From Blasia pusilla (lineage: Eukaryota; Marchantiophyta; Marchantiopsida; Blasiales): a stretch of DNA of 64,000 bases. The DNA lies in the NCBI GenBank assembly GCA_050084515.1, contig CM114272.1, positions 33,914,001-33,978,000 of the forward strand. The letters are read 5' to 3'. Below are positions 26,777 to 39,040 of the stretch, in pieces; positions within the stretch are counted from its first letter, which is position 1, and each line of letters begins with the position of its first letter. A program made the translations under genes and the position numbers. The notes under the pieces were generated by a model. It ran no database searches. It had not been told where the DNA came from and saw only the letters and a program-made list of their open reading frames with translations.

Positions 26777-27720
26777 ATGGCGGTAATTCCTTCCTGCTCT
26801 CCAAGGGATCTACCACAACCGCGATCGAGATCATGCCACCTGTAATCTAAATTATACGATGTCAAAGTTTGATTAGCGGCGAACTCTCGATTATCACTCT
26901 TGATTAGTCTATAGGAGTGAGTCCATACTCAACTTCGTGATTCGTTCGTGCTCTCCAAGGAGTGCTAGATAAACCACAATGCTAATCCAAACGATAGCAT
27001 GTGGGAGCGTGACTTCCCAGCTCTCGCTCACAACCGAGGAGGAGCCGGAATCACCAAGCTTGTGCTAGTATTTCTTCATGCTCCCCAAGAACCCAACAAA
27101 CCACCACCCTAATCTAGGCCGTGCCATGTTTGACCAATTGAACACCTTACCGACCGCCTGGTGACTAAGCTCACCAAACCGATGTACGTGACCAGTAGTG
27201 GTAGTGGTACATGAACCCGAAGGAGAGAGCAAGGTGAACCAGAACTCTAAAACGCGGAATCTAGGCAGAGCTTGCTATGTCCGACTTTAATTATTAGCAA
27301 TCTGTGGATCTCTAATGGGATCTCTAATTGATTCATTCATTCACCGAACTAATCTTCTTAATTCGTTCATGCTCCCCAAGAACCCAACACCATTGCGCTG
27401 CGCAACCCTAAAGCATGGCGAAAGGAGGTCGTGCCATGTCATGTCGGACCTCGCTTACGCGCTTGTGGATGGATCTCCAGCCATGACCAGTCACCAAACT
27501 CAAGTTCGTAATTCGTTCGTGCGCCTCAAAGAACAAGAGATGAACTGCAACCCTAAACTTGGACTAAAGAACCTCTTGGCATGTCGGACCTTATTACCCG
27601 ATCGGAGCGGAGCTTAGGGTTCCCCCCTAAACGAACTGACTTTTTCAATTCGTCGATGCTCCCGAGAACAAAACAAACCTAAAACTGTTGCTAAACTCCG
27701 ACTCTGAAGTATGCCGCTTA
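26777..27720 (+). repeat. Degenerate ~145-bp tandem repeat, about seven units
   Basis: Units share a core AATTCGTTCGTGCTCCCC followed by AAGAACCCAACAAACC, then CCCTAA and CTAGGC or CATGTCGGACC. Cores lie near 26785, 26940, 27070, 27210 (weak), 27358, 27508 and 27645. Spacing is about 124-154 bp. Divergence between units is high, so the array is old. No protein or known satellite recognised. Confidence 0.65.
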
Positions 27721-29553
27721 GTAACGTGTCTCTGCATGAATTTGGGTAAGCGCTAGAGGGTACTTCAAACTATATTTTCGTTTTAAAAATGTTTGAAAAG
27801 GGCAAGACCGACTTCGGTAGAAACCCCAATAAAGATCTTGCAAAGTGTCATCTCCTTGAGAAGATTTAAATATGAAAATATGAACGGAGGATGAAACAAA
27901 AAAGCGTGAGAGACACCGCCAATAAAAAATTTCCCTCGTTGCGTACCTCTAAGGAAGTCCCTTAAGCAAAGCGAAAAGAAAAGAAAAACCCATCCTAAAT
28001 AACAGCAACGACTCCAAACTTAGTACAAAGCATGGCCACGTAAGAGTAAGGCAGGCAGGCAGGCATGCATGCATGCCCTGTCACTGTCGTTACGAACCAA
28101 CGCAACGCAACGTAGCGCGGGTTTATTTGGTTCACCATAGAAGCCATCTGGCAACGAGTAATCGCCTGAAGTCTCGTAGGCAGTAAGTAGGTTGTAGAGG
28201 ACCTGAGGCTAAAGGCTAAATATCGATAAACCTGGATATGGCAGGCACACCTACTCCTCCTTGTGCTATTATTCAGTGCAAAGGCATGCCCACGCTTGAA
28301 TTTAAGTGGACCTGAGCGTCGGGGACTACTCAGTCGGCACTCATCATAGTAGGATACCAGGAAACCAGGGCCCACAATCATTTCCTCCTCGAGTGCAGAG
28401 GTGAGGGCGGACGGACGGAAGGAAGGAAGGAAGGACGGAAGGAAGAAGGAAGGAAAAGTTCCGTTTCCTTTTAAGAGTCATAACGTTGTAAACGTGAACT
28501 AGTTAGGGCGGAAAATGTGGTGATCATGAGCGTGCACATGCCATTCGAATTTGGAATCTACAGATATGCGGTCAACGAATCTCCACAACAAATACAGGAC
28601 ATTGACACGGCCCGTAGAACCCCTTCAACCCATCCCTAGGAGTAGTAAGTAGTGTAGTAATACAAAGCTCACACGGTCGCTCCTTGAGGAACATGTGCTG
28701 TGGGAGTACTTCCTTCTACCAAGATACTTAACCTCATTCCTTAAGTAGAATGAGGTTAGAGTTTTTTAATGCTAGAGCGTACGACCGTAAGCTGAGTTTG
28801 AATGAAGGAACCCTAGTATCTCGTCATAAGGAGATTAGCATGTGATGGCTTTAACCAACTATCACTAATTAATTTCGACTAAGCTAAAATAAGAAGACCC
28901 ACGTACTTTCGTGTCATAAGTAGATTAGCATGTGATCATTGTGTACCTAAACGAACCTACTTTCAACTGAACTAAAAATACTGAAAGTATACCGTTCAAC
29001 GAGAACTAATGATTGCTAAAGCAGACTCCTGCTAAGCCAAGAGCACGACATAAACGCGATCAATAGTTCCTGGAAGTTATTAATGGTGACCTTCGCTACT
29101 AATGACATGAAAAAGAACTAGCGCGGGCTTCCTCAATGCATTAACGGCCACAGGTCACATTTTATTCTAGTAAAATATGAAGTTTCCACATGTGTTCTTA
29201 CGGGGAGTTTTTTTTGGGACCGATACATTACCGGGAATGGTAAATCGGAAACGGAAATTCCGGTTTTTGAACTGATTTTCAGATACGAAGTACAAAGAAC
29301 GTCCTCAAATCCAACCGGTTTTTTTAGGCAGTATTAAAATTAATCGAAAATTCTCAGATTTAACCGGCTAACCTTACTCGTAATCCCGGATCTCCCCTTT
29401 GTTCTTATGTCGATTAAAGTTAATAAACTTCTCCTTAGAGTCGGAGTATTGGAGCGGGTGTCTTTCTTCACGGGAACATGTGCGGAATCGGTACTAGCTA
29501 GCAACATGCCTCGGATGAAATTTAAAATTTTACTTTACTGAATTATTCTTTTA
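27721..29553. other. Non-coding DNA with small duplications and hairpins
   Basis: No gene. It contains (GGAA)n-type runs (28406-28455), a GGCAGGCAGGCAGGCATGCATG run (about 28049-28075), a 10-bp-arm hairpin AACCTCATTC/GAATGAGGTT (about 28730-28757), and two copies 92 bp apart of TCATAAGGAGATTAGCATG (28821 and 28913). Confidence 0.35.
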
Positions 29554-29727
29554 TTTATATTATTAAAAGAAGTAGGGGTTTGAAAACCCCTTCTATTTAC
29601 GGTGACACATGTACAATTTTGTTTCTTCTCATGCTGACACATGTAGTGTTTGATAGGTGACTTAATTGGTTCAGGGCAAACAAGTGATGTGCCTCTTCCT
29701 TCGTGCATAGCACCGGCAATATACTAG
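29554..29727 (+). mobile_element. Short non-autonomous Helitron, left member of a head-to-tail pair
   Basis: It starts A|TTTATATTATTAAAAGAAG (TC mutated to TT) with a subterminal inverted repeat AGGGGTTT/AAACCCCT. The 3' end has GTGCATAGCAC followed by CGGCAATATACTAG. Length is 174 bp. The base after CTAG is the first base of the next Helitron. Confidence 0.65.
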
Positions 29728-31003
29728 TCTATATAATTAAAAGAGGATGAGTTTGAGGATCCGTCCTCCAGCGACATGTGTACATTTTGGCCTCTCCGAT
29801 GATGACACATGTAACAAAGACTTGAATTGACGTAGCAGAATAGCTGAACTTAAATGAACAAATAAGATACCTTTCTTAACGGATGATTTTCACCTGTGAA
29901 AATCATAATGTATTATATTGCAAGTATAATCACAAATTAATCACTTCCATTCATTTTTATTGTTAAGAGAGGATCAATTTACATCAACTTTTTCAAGAAG
30001 AATCCCTATCTTTTTAGGAATCTTCTCTTGTTGACAGGTGTAAGACACACGACCTTCTCCCGCCTACAATAACCAATTTGTAGAAGGTTGTAAATGAGTA
30101 CCCACATAACCTTCCAAATTTGTTGTAAGATTCATGATACCAACATGAGACCATAAAGTTAATCTCTTGAATGTAGCTTGGATAATTTACGGTTAGTCGC
30201 CATAACGAACGACATCCAAGATTTATCATAAATCACCACCATATTTTATCAATTTTCCCCCAAATCGTTGGTCTCTTATCATACTATTAAGCGTGTTAGC
30301 TCGTTGTGAAGACCAAAGAACGAATGACACATATGATATTTGTCTACGAAGCCAGTTTATGACATTTTTTCTTTTAATTTTACCCTATACCAAGGAGAAA
30401 ACAAGAATAGGTAAGATTTAATAATCAGGTATTTATTTATTTATTTATTTATAATAATTTATAATTAATTGAAATTCAAACATCTTTCCCATGAAATCTT
30501 ATAGAGTCTCTTTAATTTTTATTATCTTTCCTCATTTGGAAATTTAAGATTATTTTCTCAAGGTTCACGCCAAAAAATTATGAAAAAAATAATTAAATTT
30601 TATTTCTGAGGAAAAATAATTTTCCTTTTGGAAAAAATGAAAAGGATAATAGGACACTAATGGGACAAGAATAATTCTTCAAAATAATGGAAGTTAGATT
30701 GGGAGAAAAATTTAATCCCTTTTTTGGGGAAAATATTCATCAAAATAAATGGCTTTCTTTCACTTATTGAAGTACGAGGCTCGGAAAAGCGATAAATGTT
30801 TTTCCAAAATTAATAAAAGAAAATATATGAAAAATTCTCTTGAGCCAAGTTAGATGTATTGTTAAAAAAATTATATCCTTTTTTTAATCCTTTTTAAGAT
30901 TAAACTTTATTCAACATGTGTCCACTAATTTCATATTATCATCCTCCAGACGTGAACCTTTTCACTTCCTCACCGGGTGCATCGCACGGGCAAAACTTAC
31001 TAG
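29728..31003 (+). mobile_element. Non-autonomous Helitron (~1.28 kb), right member of the pair
   Basis: It starts TCTATATAATTAAAAGAGGA directly at the CTAG end of the preceding element. It ends with hairpin CCGGGTGC-ATC-GCACGGG, then CAAAACTTACTAG and a T. The interior is AT-rich with a TTTA tetranucleotide run (30431-30455) and no gene; the open frame on the minus strand at 30014-30229 has no recognisable domain. Confidence 0.65.
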
Positions 31004-32170
31004 TATCTTCTAAGATCATTCCCATCATAGAGTTCAACCTCTACTCCTCTTCACTTTCTTGTGATGAGATCCTCACCTAGAGACTTACGAGGGAAAGTTT
31101 TGGGTTGAATCTCAAAGACCCAGTCAATCATACATTCATTATGTAGTCGAGTAGTCTCCAAGCGCTAAATGGTTATAAGTCCTTGAAGGTGCATACCCTC
31201 TCCGTTGTAGGCATCTTCCCCAAGCCTAGCCCAATTGCTTCAAGTCACTCACAAAAATCTAAATCTAACACTTATATCATCAAGGTGAATCCCATACAAT
31301 TCCTTAATTAGCTCAAATGGGAAACACAACCAAACCTAAAACATGGTTCATTTCTTGTTCCAAATCTTGAGCAAGCAGGGAGTGAGCAAGATCCTCCTAT
31401 GTGAACTTATCATCATCTATCCCATGCCCTTTATTTTGGCTTATATCCCGAATTTTGTTCACAACCTAAAGACTCGTGTTTGAGTAGTTAATCCTAAAGA
31501 TGTCTTAGGGGAGTCTCTTGGAAGACTCACAACTTGACTTTCCCAAACACATCTTTGAACTTTAACTCGCATTTGATGCATCTTATGGCTAGGGCTTGTC
31601 TTGACTTCTATTGTTTGGCATCTCACAAATATCTTGTTGCTCTTTGAGTTTCATGACTAATCTCATAACGTCTCATCCTTCTTGACTACTCTTGTATTCC
31701 TTGCTACTCGCTCTTTACTTGGAACTCAACTCAAGCGCATTACATCTTTCTTTCCTCATCCTCACGATGGCTACCACCTTTTCTTGTAAGGTTAGTCTCA
31801 AGGCACGTACCCATCTTAACTAACGTTAATCCTACGTCTAGTTCCGTCATCCTTACTAGTCTTGCAACAAGCTAGTCTTTTATGAGTCATATAAAGATTT
31901 CAAGGTCTCTCCTTGTTTGATCCACCATCATAACTAATTTCTTGAGTCCCAACTAGCGTGGGCGTCAAAGACTTAGTTATTCATGAAGATTCCCATTATA
32001 CCTTGAAAGATATGAATTACTGTCTCAAATACATGACAATGAATCATAGATACATGATCCCCTATAATAAGATACACATTTTGGATTACACATGTTGCAT
32101 CACTAAAAACTAATCATCTACAAATCACATGATGAAAAAAAAATAGAAGTTGAATATATGCCCTATGTAA
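31004..32170. other. AT-rich DNA between the Helitron pair and the palindrome
   Basis: No gene recognised. Composition is more even than in neighbours, and both strands have short frames without motifs. It may be the 5' part of the copia element that follows, but no LTR was identified. Confidence 0.3.
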
Positions 32171-32180
32171 TGTATATATG

Positions 32181-32227
32181 GTATCTTGGCGTCTCACTAT
32201 CTTTAAGATAGTGAGACGCCAAGATAC
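32181..32227. repeat. Perfect palindrome, 23-bp arms, 1-bp centre, plus a third half-copy at 32273-32296
   Basis: Arm 32181-32203 (core TTGGCGTCTCACTATCTT) is exactly reverse-complemented at 32205-32227 around T32204. The core recurs once more as GGCGTCTCACTATCTTTAAG near 32275-32294. The outer flanks are ATATAT-rich on both sides. Confidence 0.9.
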
Positions 32228-32559
32228 TATATATTACTAGTTCAAAATTAGAACTTTCATATACTACTATTTTGGCGTCTCACTATCTTTAAGATTTGTA
32301 ATAGATTTTACTGATTTAGTCACATTCTATATTCTTACATGGTATCCTAGATAATGCATAAATGCTAATACTCTATATCCTTTTGTCACCAATATAACTG
32401 ATTCTTTCATGACTCTCATTCAACATACGACCACTATTGTTCAAGCATGGAACATTATGAAGAATCAATATTAAACTAGGAATGAGACTCAAATTCATAA
32501 TCTCGAGAATTAGCTTACATTCACCAAATTTTCAGAAGAAGAAAGTGTTTGGAGCTATT

Positions 32560-34800
32560 CTTGATTGGGATCAAGAATATTCAAGATCAAATATCATTGA
32601 TAAGAACTTCGAAGTCAATTGAAGATTTGGCATGTTGTTGCATAAGGATTTTACCTTTGAGATATGATATTTTGGTCATAACGTTGAATAATTAAGTAAG
32701 ACCCACGTCACAGACTTTACTTTTAATAATTTAGTGTAATTTTGGTAGAGAAGGAAATGCCCTCCAAAGCTAGAGAAGGAAATAATGGTGCATTTATTAC
32801 CAACGTATAAAGAGAAAGGAATCAAAATTAGAGTTCAAATGTCCGGAAGAATTTCCAAAGAAAGGCTTCAAATGCTTTTATTGTGGTAAGGGAGGTCATC
32901 TTATCAAGGATTATATAAAGAAGAGTCAAGATAAGAAGAATGGGTGCTAAGTTCTAGAGATCAGTCCTGAAATTTGTAGAATTGGAAGAACATGAGGTAT
33001 ATGCTTCAGTAATAGGCGATATAGCTCCTTACAGCCTTTATGAGAACCCAATTGTGTTATTATTGGGAATAGTGCAAAATGCTTAGTCGGAGGGAAAGGC
33101 ACAATGTCTTGAGTCTCATAGAAAGGCGATAAATCTAAATTAAGTGATGTAATGTAAGTATCAGGTTTGAAGCAATAATTTCTTTTAGTTATAGTATTAT
33201 GTGAACGCCACTTAGAAGTTTGCTTCAAGTGTACAACACAATATTTCCGTTTCCATTATAAATAGAAGTGCTATCAAGTGAGTGCAAGACACGACTCTTC
33301 ATCAATCATACTCAGGTAAGGTACAATTAGTCCAACACTTCAAGATGTTTGGTTACAAATATTTTGTACAAATTCCTGATGCATCAAGGACCAAGCTTGA
33401 GCCTAAACACGAATTGCATCTTTATATGATATAATGATGAGTCTAAATCTTATTGCCTGTGTTTTCCAAAGAGGATGTTTGTGAGTCGTAATATGGTGTT
33501 CCACAAATACCCTTATCAAGTGGCTGACATCAGTGGTCCGTACATTATTCTCAAATGAAGATATAACCCACCAAAACACATCAAAAATGTTTCCACTAGA
33601 TCACCAAATAGAAGGAATTTGGTGATAAGTATAAAGAACAACCTTCTCTTCCATTACAATCATCATATCCTAAGTGGATAAAGCAGCTCTTAGATGGTAA
33701 GGATCCACCAAAAATTGATGAAATAGCTACACATCCAAGAAGATCCAAGAGACTATATGAGCGAAATAGAGCTTACGCACATCTCATTAATATGGCTTTA
33801 ATAACAAACATCTTGAAGATGGAGGAACCAACATGCTTGGATGAGGCTCTTGAAGATTCTTAGTGGAAAGAGTTCATGTGGATTGGAGATATACGCTAGT
33901 CAAAGAAATCAAACTTGGACTTTGGTTAAAAATCCAAAGGACAAGAAGATAATTCGCACCAAATCGATGTACAAGACAAAGTATTTGTCAAAAAATACGT
34001 TCGATAGACTCAAAGAAAGATTGGTTGCACAAGGTTATTAATAGATTGAAGGTTTGGATTAGTATGAGACTCTTGCTCCTACTGCAATGATGACAATCAT
34101 TCGAATCCTTCTAGTTCTTGCGGGAATAAGATATTGACTTGTATACCTATACGATCTAACATTTTTATTTCTAAATGGGGATCACAATGAGAAGGTGTAT
34201 GTATCTCAACCACAAAGTTTTAAGGGATTCAAATGAGAAGAGAAAGTATGTCTAGTCTATCAAGCATTATATAGGTTGAAGCAAGTCTCCCAAGTGTGAT
34301 ATCAAAGAATAGACACATTCTTCAAAGAAATGGCCCTCACAAAGAGTTCCTAAAAAATGTTGTATGTGTTTTGTAAAGATGGGATGTATATGTTGATTTT
34401 CCTTTATGTGGATGATCTCATCATCATAGAACTATAATAAGAACATAGGGGAAATGAAGGAAATGTTGAAATCTAAGTTTGAAATGTCACATTTAGGTTT
34501 TTTGCATTATTTTATCGGCCTCGAGATTTATCAATATTCAAATTCTATTCTTCTTTTTCTCAAGAAAAGTATGCTAGGGAAACCTTGAAGGATTTTGGGA
34601 CGTCTGAGTGGAAGGAAGTAATCTCGCCAATGGAGGTAGATTTGAAACTCTAAATATAGGATGTTTCATCATTGGTAGATGAAAAGATGTATGGAAGGCT
34701 AGTGGGAAATTAATATTTCTGTGTAATACAAGATCATACATCAGTTTTGTTGTAGGTGTGTTGAGTAGGTTATCAACTAGTATTGACCATTCGACAAACA
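32560..34800 (+). pseudogene. Ty1/copia retrotransposon gag-pol pseudogene
   Basis: Gag: RTSKSIEDLACC...LPLRYDILV (about 32605-32690) and a zinc knuckle CFYCGKGGHLIKDY (32873-32914) whose last Cys is Tyr. Pol: EEPTCLDEALEDS (33823-33861), QTWTLVKNPKDKKIIRTKSM (33912-33971), RLVAQGY (about 34018-34038), FLNGDHNEKVYVSQPQSFKG (34168-34228), ALYRLKQVSQV, the catalytic FLYVDDLIII (YVDD at 34405-34416), then FEMSHLGFLHYFIGLEIYQY (34480-34540). Stops and frame changes occur throughout, and integrase is not recognisable between gag and RT. In life this polyprotein makes capsid, integrase, reverse transcriptase and RNase H. No LTR pair was found, so it is an internal remnant. Confidence 0.8.
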
Positions 34801-35178
34801 CGTCTAGTGGTGCGAATTGGTTTTTCAGTATCGACCATTCGACACGTAGAATGTTTCAAAAATCACGTATATCCGTTGGACTTGAAGGAATAGGAGTTTG
34901 AAACATAGTTAATTGGAATCAAACTGAAAGCACAACAATCCAGAAAAGAGGAAAAAATATCTAAAAAAGAAAATGGCTTTATAGAAGGATTCAAATGGAT
35001 TAGGATTAATCTACATTGGAGATGTTTGAATGACCTAAACATCTTGTTTCTTGGCTTACGGAGCCAAATTTTATGCACGAAAAGAAGAATTTTCTCTTTG
35101 TGCCTCACCACTTTAATCCTTGTGAGACTTCTTAAGAATATAGAGATCTTTAGAAATTTCTTACAATCATGTTATTAA
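34801..35178. other. AT-rich DNA
   Basis: Probable decayed 3' part of the copia element. CAGTATCGACCATTCGACA echoes AGTATTGACCATTCGACA about 55 bp upstream, a short direct repeat. Confidence 0.3.
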
Positions 35179-35395
35179 ACTATATTGCAATTGGAGAGTG
35201 CCATCTTGATTTGCAAACACCTCTCTGTCTGACACGTGGCAGTTGGGCACCAAGAAAATGTTTCACATGTTACAGGCAGCAAGAAAAATATTTCAATTTG
35301 TATGTAGCATCATTAGTCCCTTCACAGGCTATACACTAGTGAAAGCTCTTCAAACGCCTTTTTATTTTGCGTGCATGGCACGAGCACCTTACTAG
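35179..35395 (+). mobile_element. Short non-autonomous Helitron
   Basis: The 5' end (ACTATATTGCAATTGGAGAG) has lost TC. The interior GCAAACACCTCTCTGTCTGACACGTG matches 6764-6966 and 48245-48459 closely. The 3' end GTGCATGGCACGAGCACCTTACTAG|T keeps hairpin and CTAG. Length is 217 bp. Confidence 0.75.
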
Positions 35396-36811
35396 TACTC
35401 ATTATGGATATTCTAGACTTCCTATCCCATAAAATCCTATGGATGTAAAAGTTTTATCAATAAAATGCAATAGATGAAAACGATATCTTGAAGATACATC
35501 CTTCAGAGATATTGGAATGAATAGAAAGATTTTCTTTAATAAGTATGGTATCAAAGTGGTAGATTTCGTGAAATCTTGAAACATACATCTTTTCTCCTCA
35601 TCGAAATTTGATCCATACTCATCATCCTTGCATATAAAAAAATAAATGTGAATATGCGGGGAAAAATATTATTAAATGAAAATTTTAAAGCGATTACAAA
35701 ATTTTCCAATTACAATTTTTGGCCATCTTCATAGTCTCATAGATTTAATTCCCCCTCATGTTTCCCTAACATATATTATATCCCTATTTAGAGCGTAAAA
35801 TCACACTTCACAAAAGCAATAAGGCGATATTTACAATGGAGATAATAACAAATTAGGGTTAGGAAATGAGATTCGTGTGATTATTTCTCCAGTTTGAAAG
35901 TGCATACTATGACAAGTTCCTTGGTGTCTTCTTGTGATCTCGAAAAGTTTATTGCTTGCACTCTCTCACTCGTCATGATGTCCCCTTTATCTTTCTTTTC
36001 TATTGTTGGTCCCAATATACACATGGAAAATGCATAATTGCTCTACGTTGTTCAACTCAAGCTTGAAATATTCTCAAATGGCTGTTATTTTGGGAGCGGC
36101 CATAGATGTTTGCTTGATTCTCCACCTACTCTTTTTTTTCTTTTTCTTTTTCAATCCTAGGGAAAGGATGCTACAAATAAATTGCATGCCTCGATTTTTT
36201 GTCAAGGAAAGACATGCTATTGGGTTTGATTTTTTCAAATGAAGGGACTCTAATGGATTTTAGGAAAACCTCTACTCTGCGTACAGGAGTGTCAAGTTGA
36301 CTCAAGTTTGTGTCTTTTCCCAAAATTAGAAGAGTGTTGTGGGTCTTGTGGCCTTGTAAATACTCCTCACCCACTTTTTTTCTCTTGATCTCAACATCAA
36401 CGTGTAGGAGAGAGGGAGGGAGGGCATTTGTATTATAGGATGTATTTTGAACTCAGAAACCAAAGACTGTGAGAAATGATCCTTCATTCATTATCATCAT
36501 CTATAAATGTTAGAAATTGGGAAGAAATTATTGCATATGGTTAATAAATTCTAGATAAGTGTGTCACACTCATTTACAAACTCCGTTGTAAGTCTCCTAG
36601 CTCCACTAATCTACTGACTTTGTAGTTACGAGAAGGCTATTCCAATTGAATCTTAAACATGAAGAAAATGTCAATGATCCTTGGTTTTTGCTCAATCATC
36701 TTGCGAGCCTTTGTGGATCTTTCCTTTAGATTAGTAGATGGAGTAAATCCACTCGAAACCTTCTTAGCAAAATCTATTGCAATATTTGACAAGTTGGGAT
36801 ATGCTATAGGC
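35396..36811. other. AT-rich non-coding DNA
   Basis: No gene recognised. Several short frames occur on both strands, none with a domain. Confidence 0.3.
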
Positions 36812-37141
36812 CATGGTTGTACTAAAACGGAAAAATCTGTCCCTAAGACAAATATGTACAGAAAAGTCTGGATATGTCCTCGAAAATAGACTATAAGTGG
36901 TGGGGCCAACACTTCTAGTTCATGATAAAAAGTAAGACAAGGGCGAATGGGGCAATAAGGGGGGAGGGTGTGGGTTGGAGGGAAGAAGAAACAAGAAAGT
37001 ATGGAATAGGTAGGAAAGTGGGGATGAATAAGAAAGAAGGAGAATGTGGGGCCCACAAGAAAAAGTCCTTCCATAGGACGGATGTAAGTCCACTGACGTG
37101 GACATGTCTGCGAAAACGGAAATTTTCCACATGAAACCTTG
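36812..37141. mobile_element. TIR element of the GGTTGCA family
   Basis: Ends: CATGGTTGTACTAAAACGG and TTTTCCACATGAAACCTTG. The interior has AGTCCTTCCATAGGACGG and GTAAGTCCACTGACGTGGAC, matching the 56216-56563 copy. Length is about 330 bp. No transposase. Confidence 0.6.
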
Positions 37142-38529
37142 TTATATGCATAAGGAAATATTCTTCATCTACATTTTAGAGTGTACACCTACTCCAAACC
37201 TTTGGGAGACCCTACAATCTCTAGTAGTTATTGGAGATTATCTGCGTATGATTCTACGGCTTCAAATTCACTCAATGGAGTTGAAAATGGGAGGGAGTCT
37301 CTCCATGTGTGAATTTTTGAATATTGAAACATTACATAATAGAGTAATTTTTCGTCCTTAGCAAGGATTTCATAGCCTTGCACTTTTTAGCGTGATGAGG
37401 TGATAAACCTTGAGTCTCTTGATTTGTGTGTGCCACCTAAAAATCAGACGATAAGAAAGTGATTTCCAATCTCCATTCGAGATAGCTAGGTGACTACTCA
37501 ATGTTGTTTGAAGGTGTTGTATCTTTTGCCTTTACTCCCTAATGCTTCTTTGATAAATGAACGTGAGTATAAATCTTGAGCCCTTCCATACCTTGCCCTT
37601 CCATAGATTTTATGGTAGCACTCCGCGCTGTCATTTTCTCATCTCCTTGACATCTTGCAATAGTAGAGATGCAAAATTATCAAAGAGACATTGAGGCTCA
37701 TGACTTCTATATGGTTCATTTTTCATAGGATTGAGGCTTCAGCCAAGCCTATTCTTGAAGAGGAGCAGGCATACAACATAGAATATATATAGTATGTAGA
37801 ATGTATAGATTATAAATGCTTATTGTAGGTAGATACACTTAATAGAAATTTTTAAAATTTTGTTTTCAATGTCTGCCAAAAAGGGCAAATAAATTTGATG
37901 AGTAGTGCAATATAGAAGCTCATGACAAGATCTCATGATAAAAGTAGCATTTAAAAAGAAATTAGTATGGTTCTAGTATATGAAGAACTTCAAACCCAAG
38001 AACTTTGTTTCTTTTGAATCACCTTAGTAGTAAAAGAGAAAGATAAGCCTCAAAGTTGGGTGTCAAGATGGAATCCATAATGGAAGCATAGCAACATATA
38101 GCTCGTAAATCAAGAAGCGTATCTCTATTATCAAATGCACAATTCAAAATTCTAATGAGCAAAGTATGTCTTGGGTAGGGACGTGTGTCCATTTTTAGGA
38201 TGTTTAAAATGAGATATGTCAATGCTAAGAATTTTTGAAACTTGAAGGATCATCTTTTAATAGTTGTATATCTCATTTTTTTGTAGATGATATGAAGTTA
38301 AAACAACAATTTCTTATTTTTTTAGGCTTTAATTTGTCATCTATCACATCTTTTATATTGGAACAACCAATTCCCATTTGACACTTTAATAGACACATAG
38401 ATGGATGAGAATCTTGGAAAGAGAGGATATACCTCAAAGAGAATGAGCTTGGAGAGTTCATTCTCTCCTTGAGTTAGTATAGTATGCTTGTGTGTTTGAT
38501 TAGTAACAACGATGTACATTATGTATTAT
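37142..38529. other. AT-rich non-coding DNA
   Basis: No supported gene or repeat family. Confidence 0.3.
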
Positions 38530-38530
38530 G

Positions 38531-38612
<82 letters not shown>

Positions 38613-38617
38613 TATAC
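38530..38617. repeat. (TA)n microsatellite
   Basis: A long alternating TA run with minor interruptions at both edges. It could reflect a non-LTR tail or simple slippage. Confidence 0.9.
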
Positions 38618-38901
38618 GACACATCATATTACATCAATTTTTTTTTTATTAAACGCATGTTATAGTTTCATTATCTATATTATAATTTTCATTCTTTTCA
38701 ACATAATATGTATAATAAGACAAATAGTGACACGTTTCCTACTTTCCTTTTGAAGTAACTCTTGACACTATGAATCAATGATGGATGTAGAATTTTAAGG
38801 AGAAAAGGAGGTTGTGTTTGAATCTTACAAAAGGAGGGGCTTGGTCATAAATAACGACCATGTACTCCCCAAGAAGTAGAAGAATTGGGAGGGAGATGTA
38901 G

Positions 38902-39040
38902 CAAGGTTGTACGGAAATGGAATTTTCTGTCCATGGGATGGATATGTTTGGAAAATTCTGGACATATATGCCCAACATATCCACCGCTTGGGTTTTTTGG
39001 GTACCTAGATCGCTCTCGCGGAATTATCATGCGAGAATGG
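38902..39040. mobile_element. Partial TIR element of the GGTTGCA family
   Basis: Left end CAAGGTTGTACGGAAATGG followed by TTTTCTGTCCATGGGATGG. No matching right end was found, so the copy appears truncated. The GC-rich stretch to about 39420 may belong to it. Confidence 0.4.

Noticed and set aside
38674-38760. Helitron 5' end (A|TCTATATTATAATTTTC)
   Set aside because: No hairpin plus CTAG terminus was found downstream within a reasonable distance; the match may be chance in TA-rich DNA beside a (TA)n tract.
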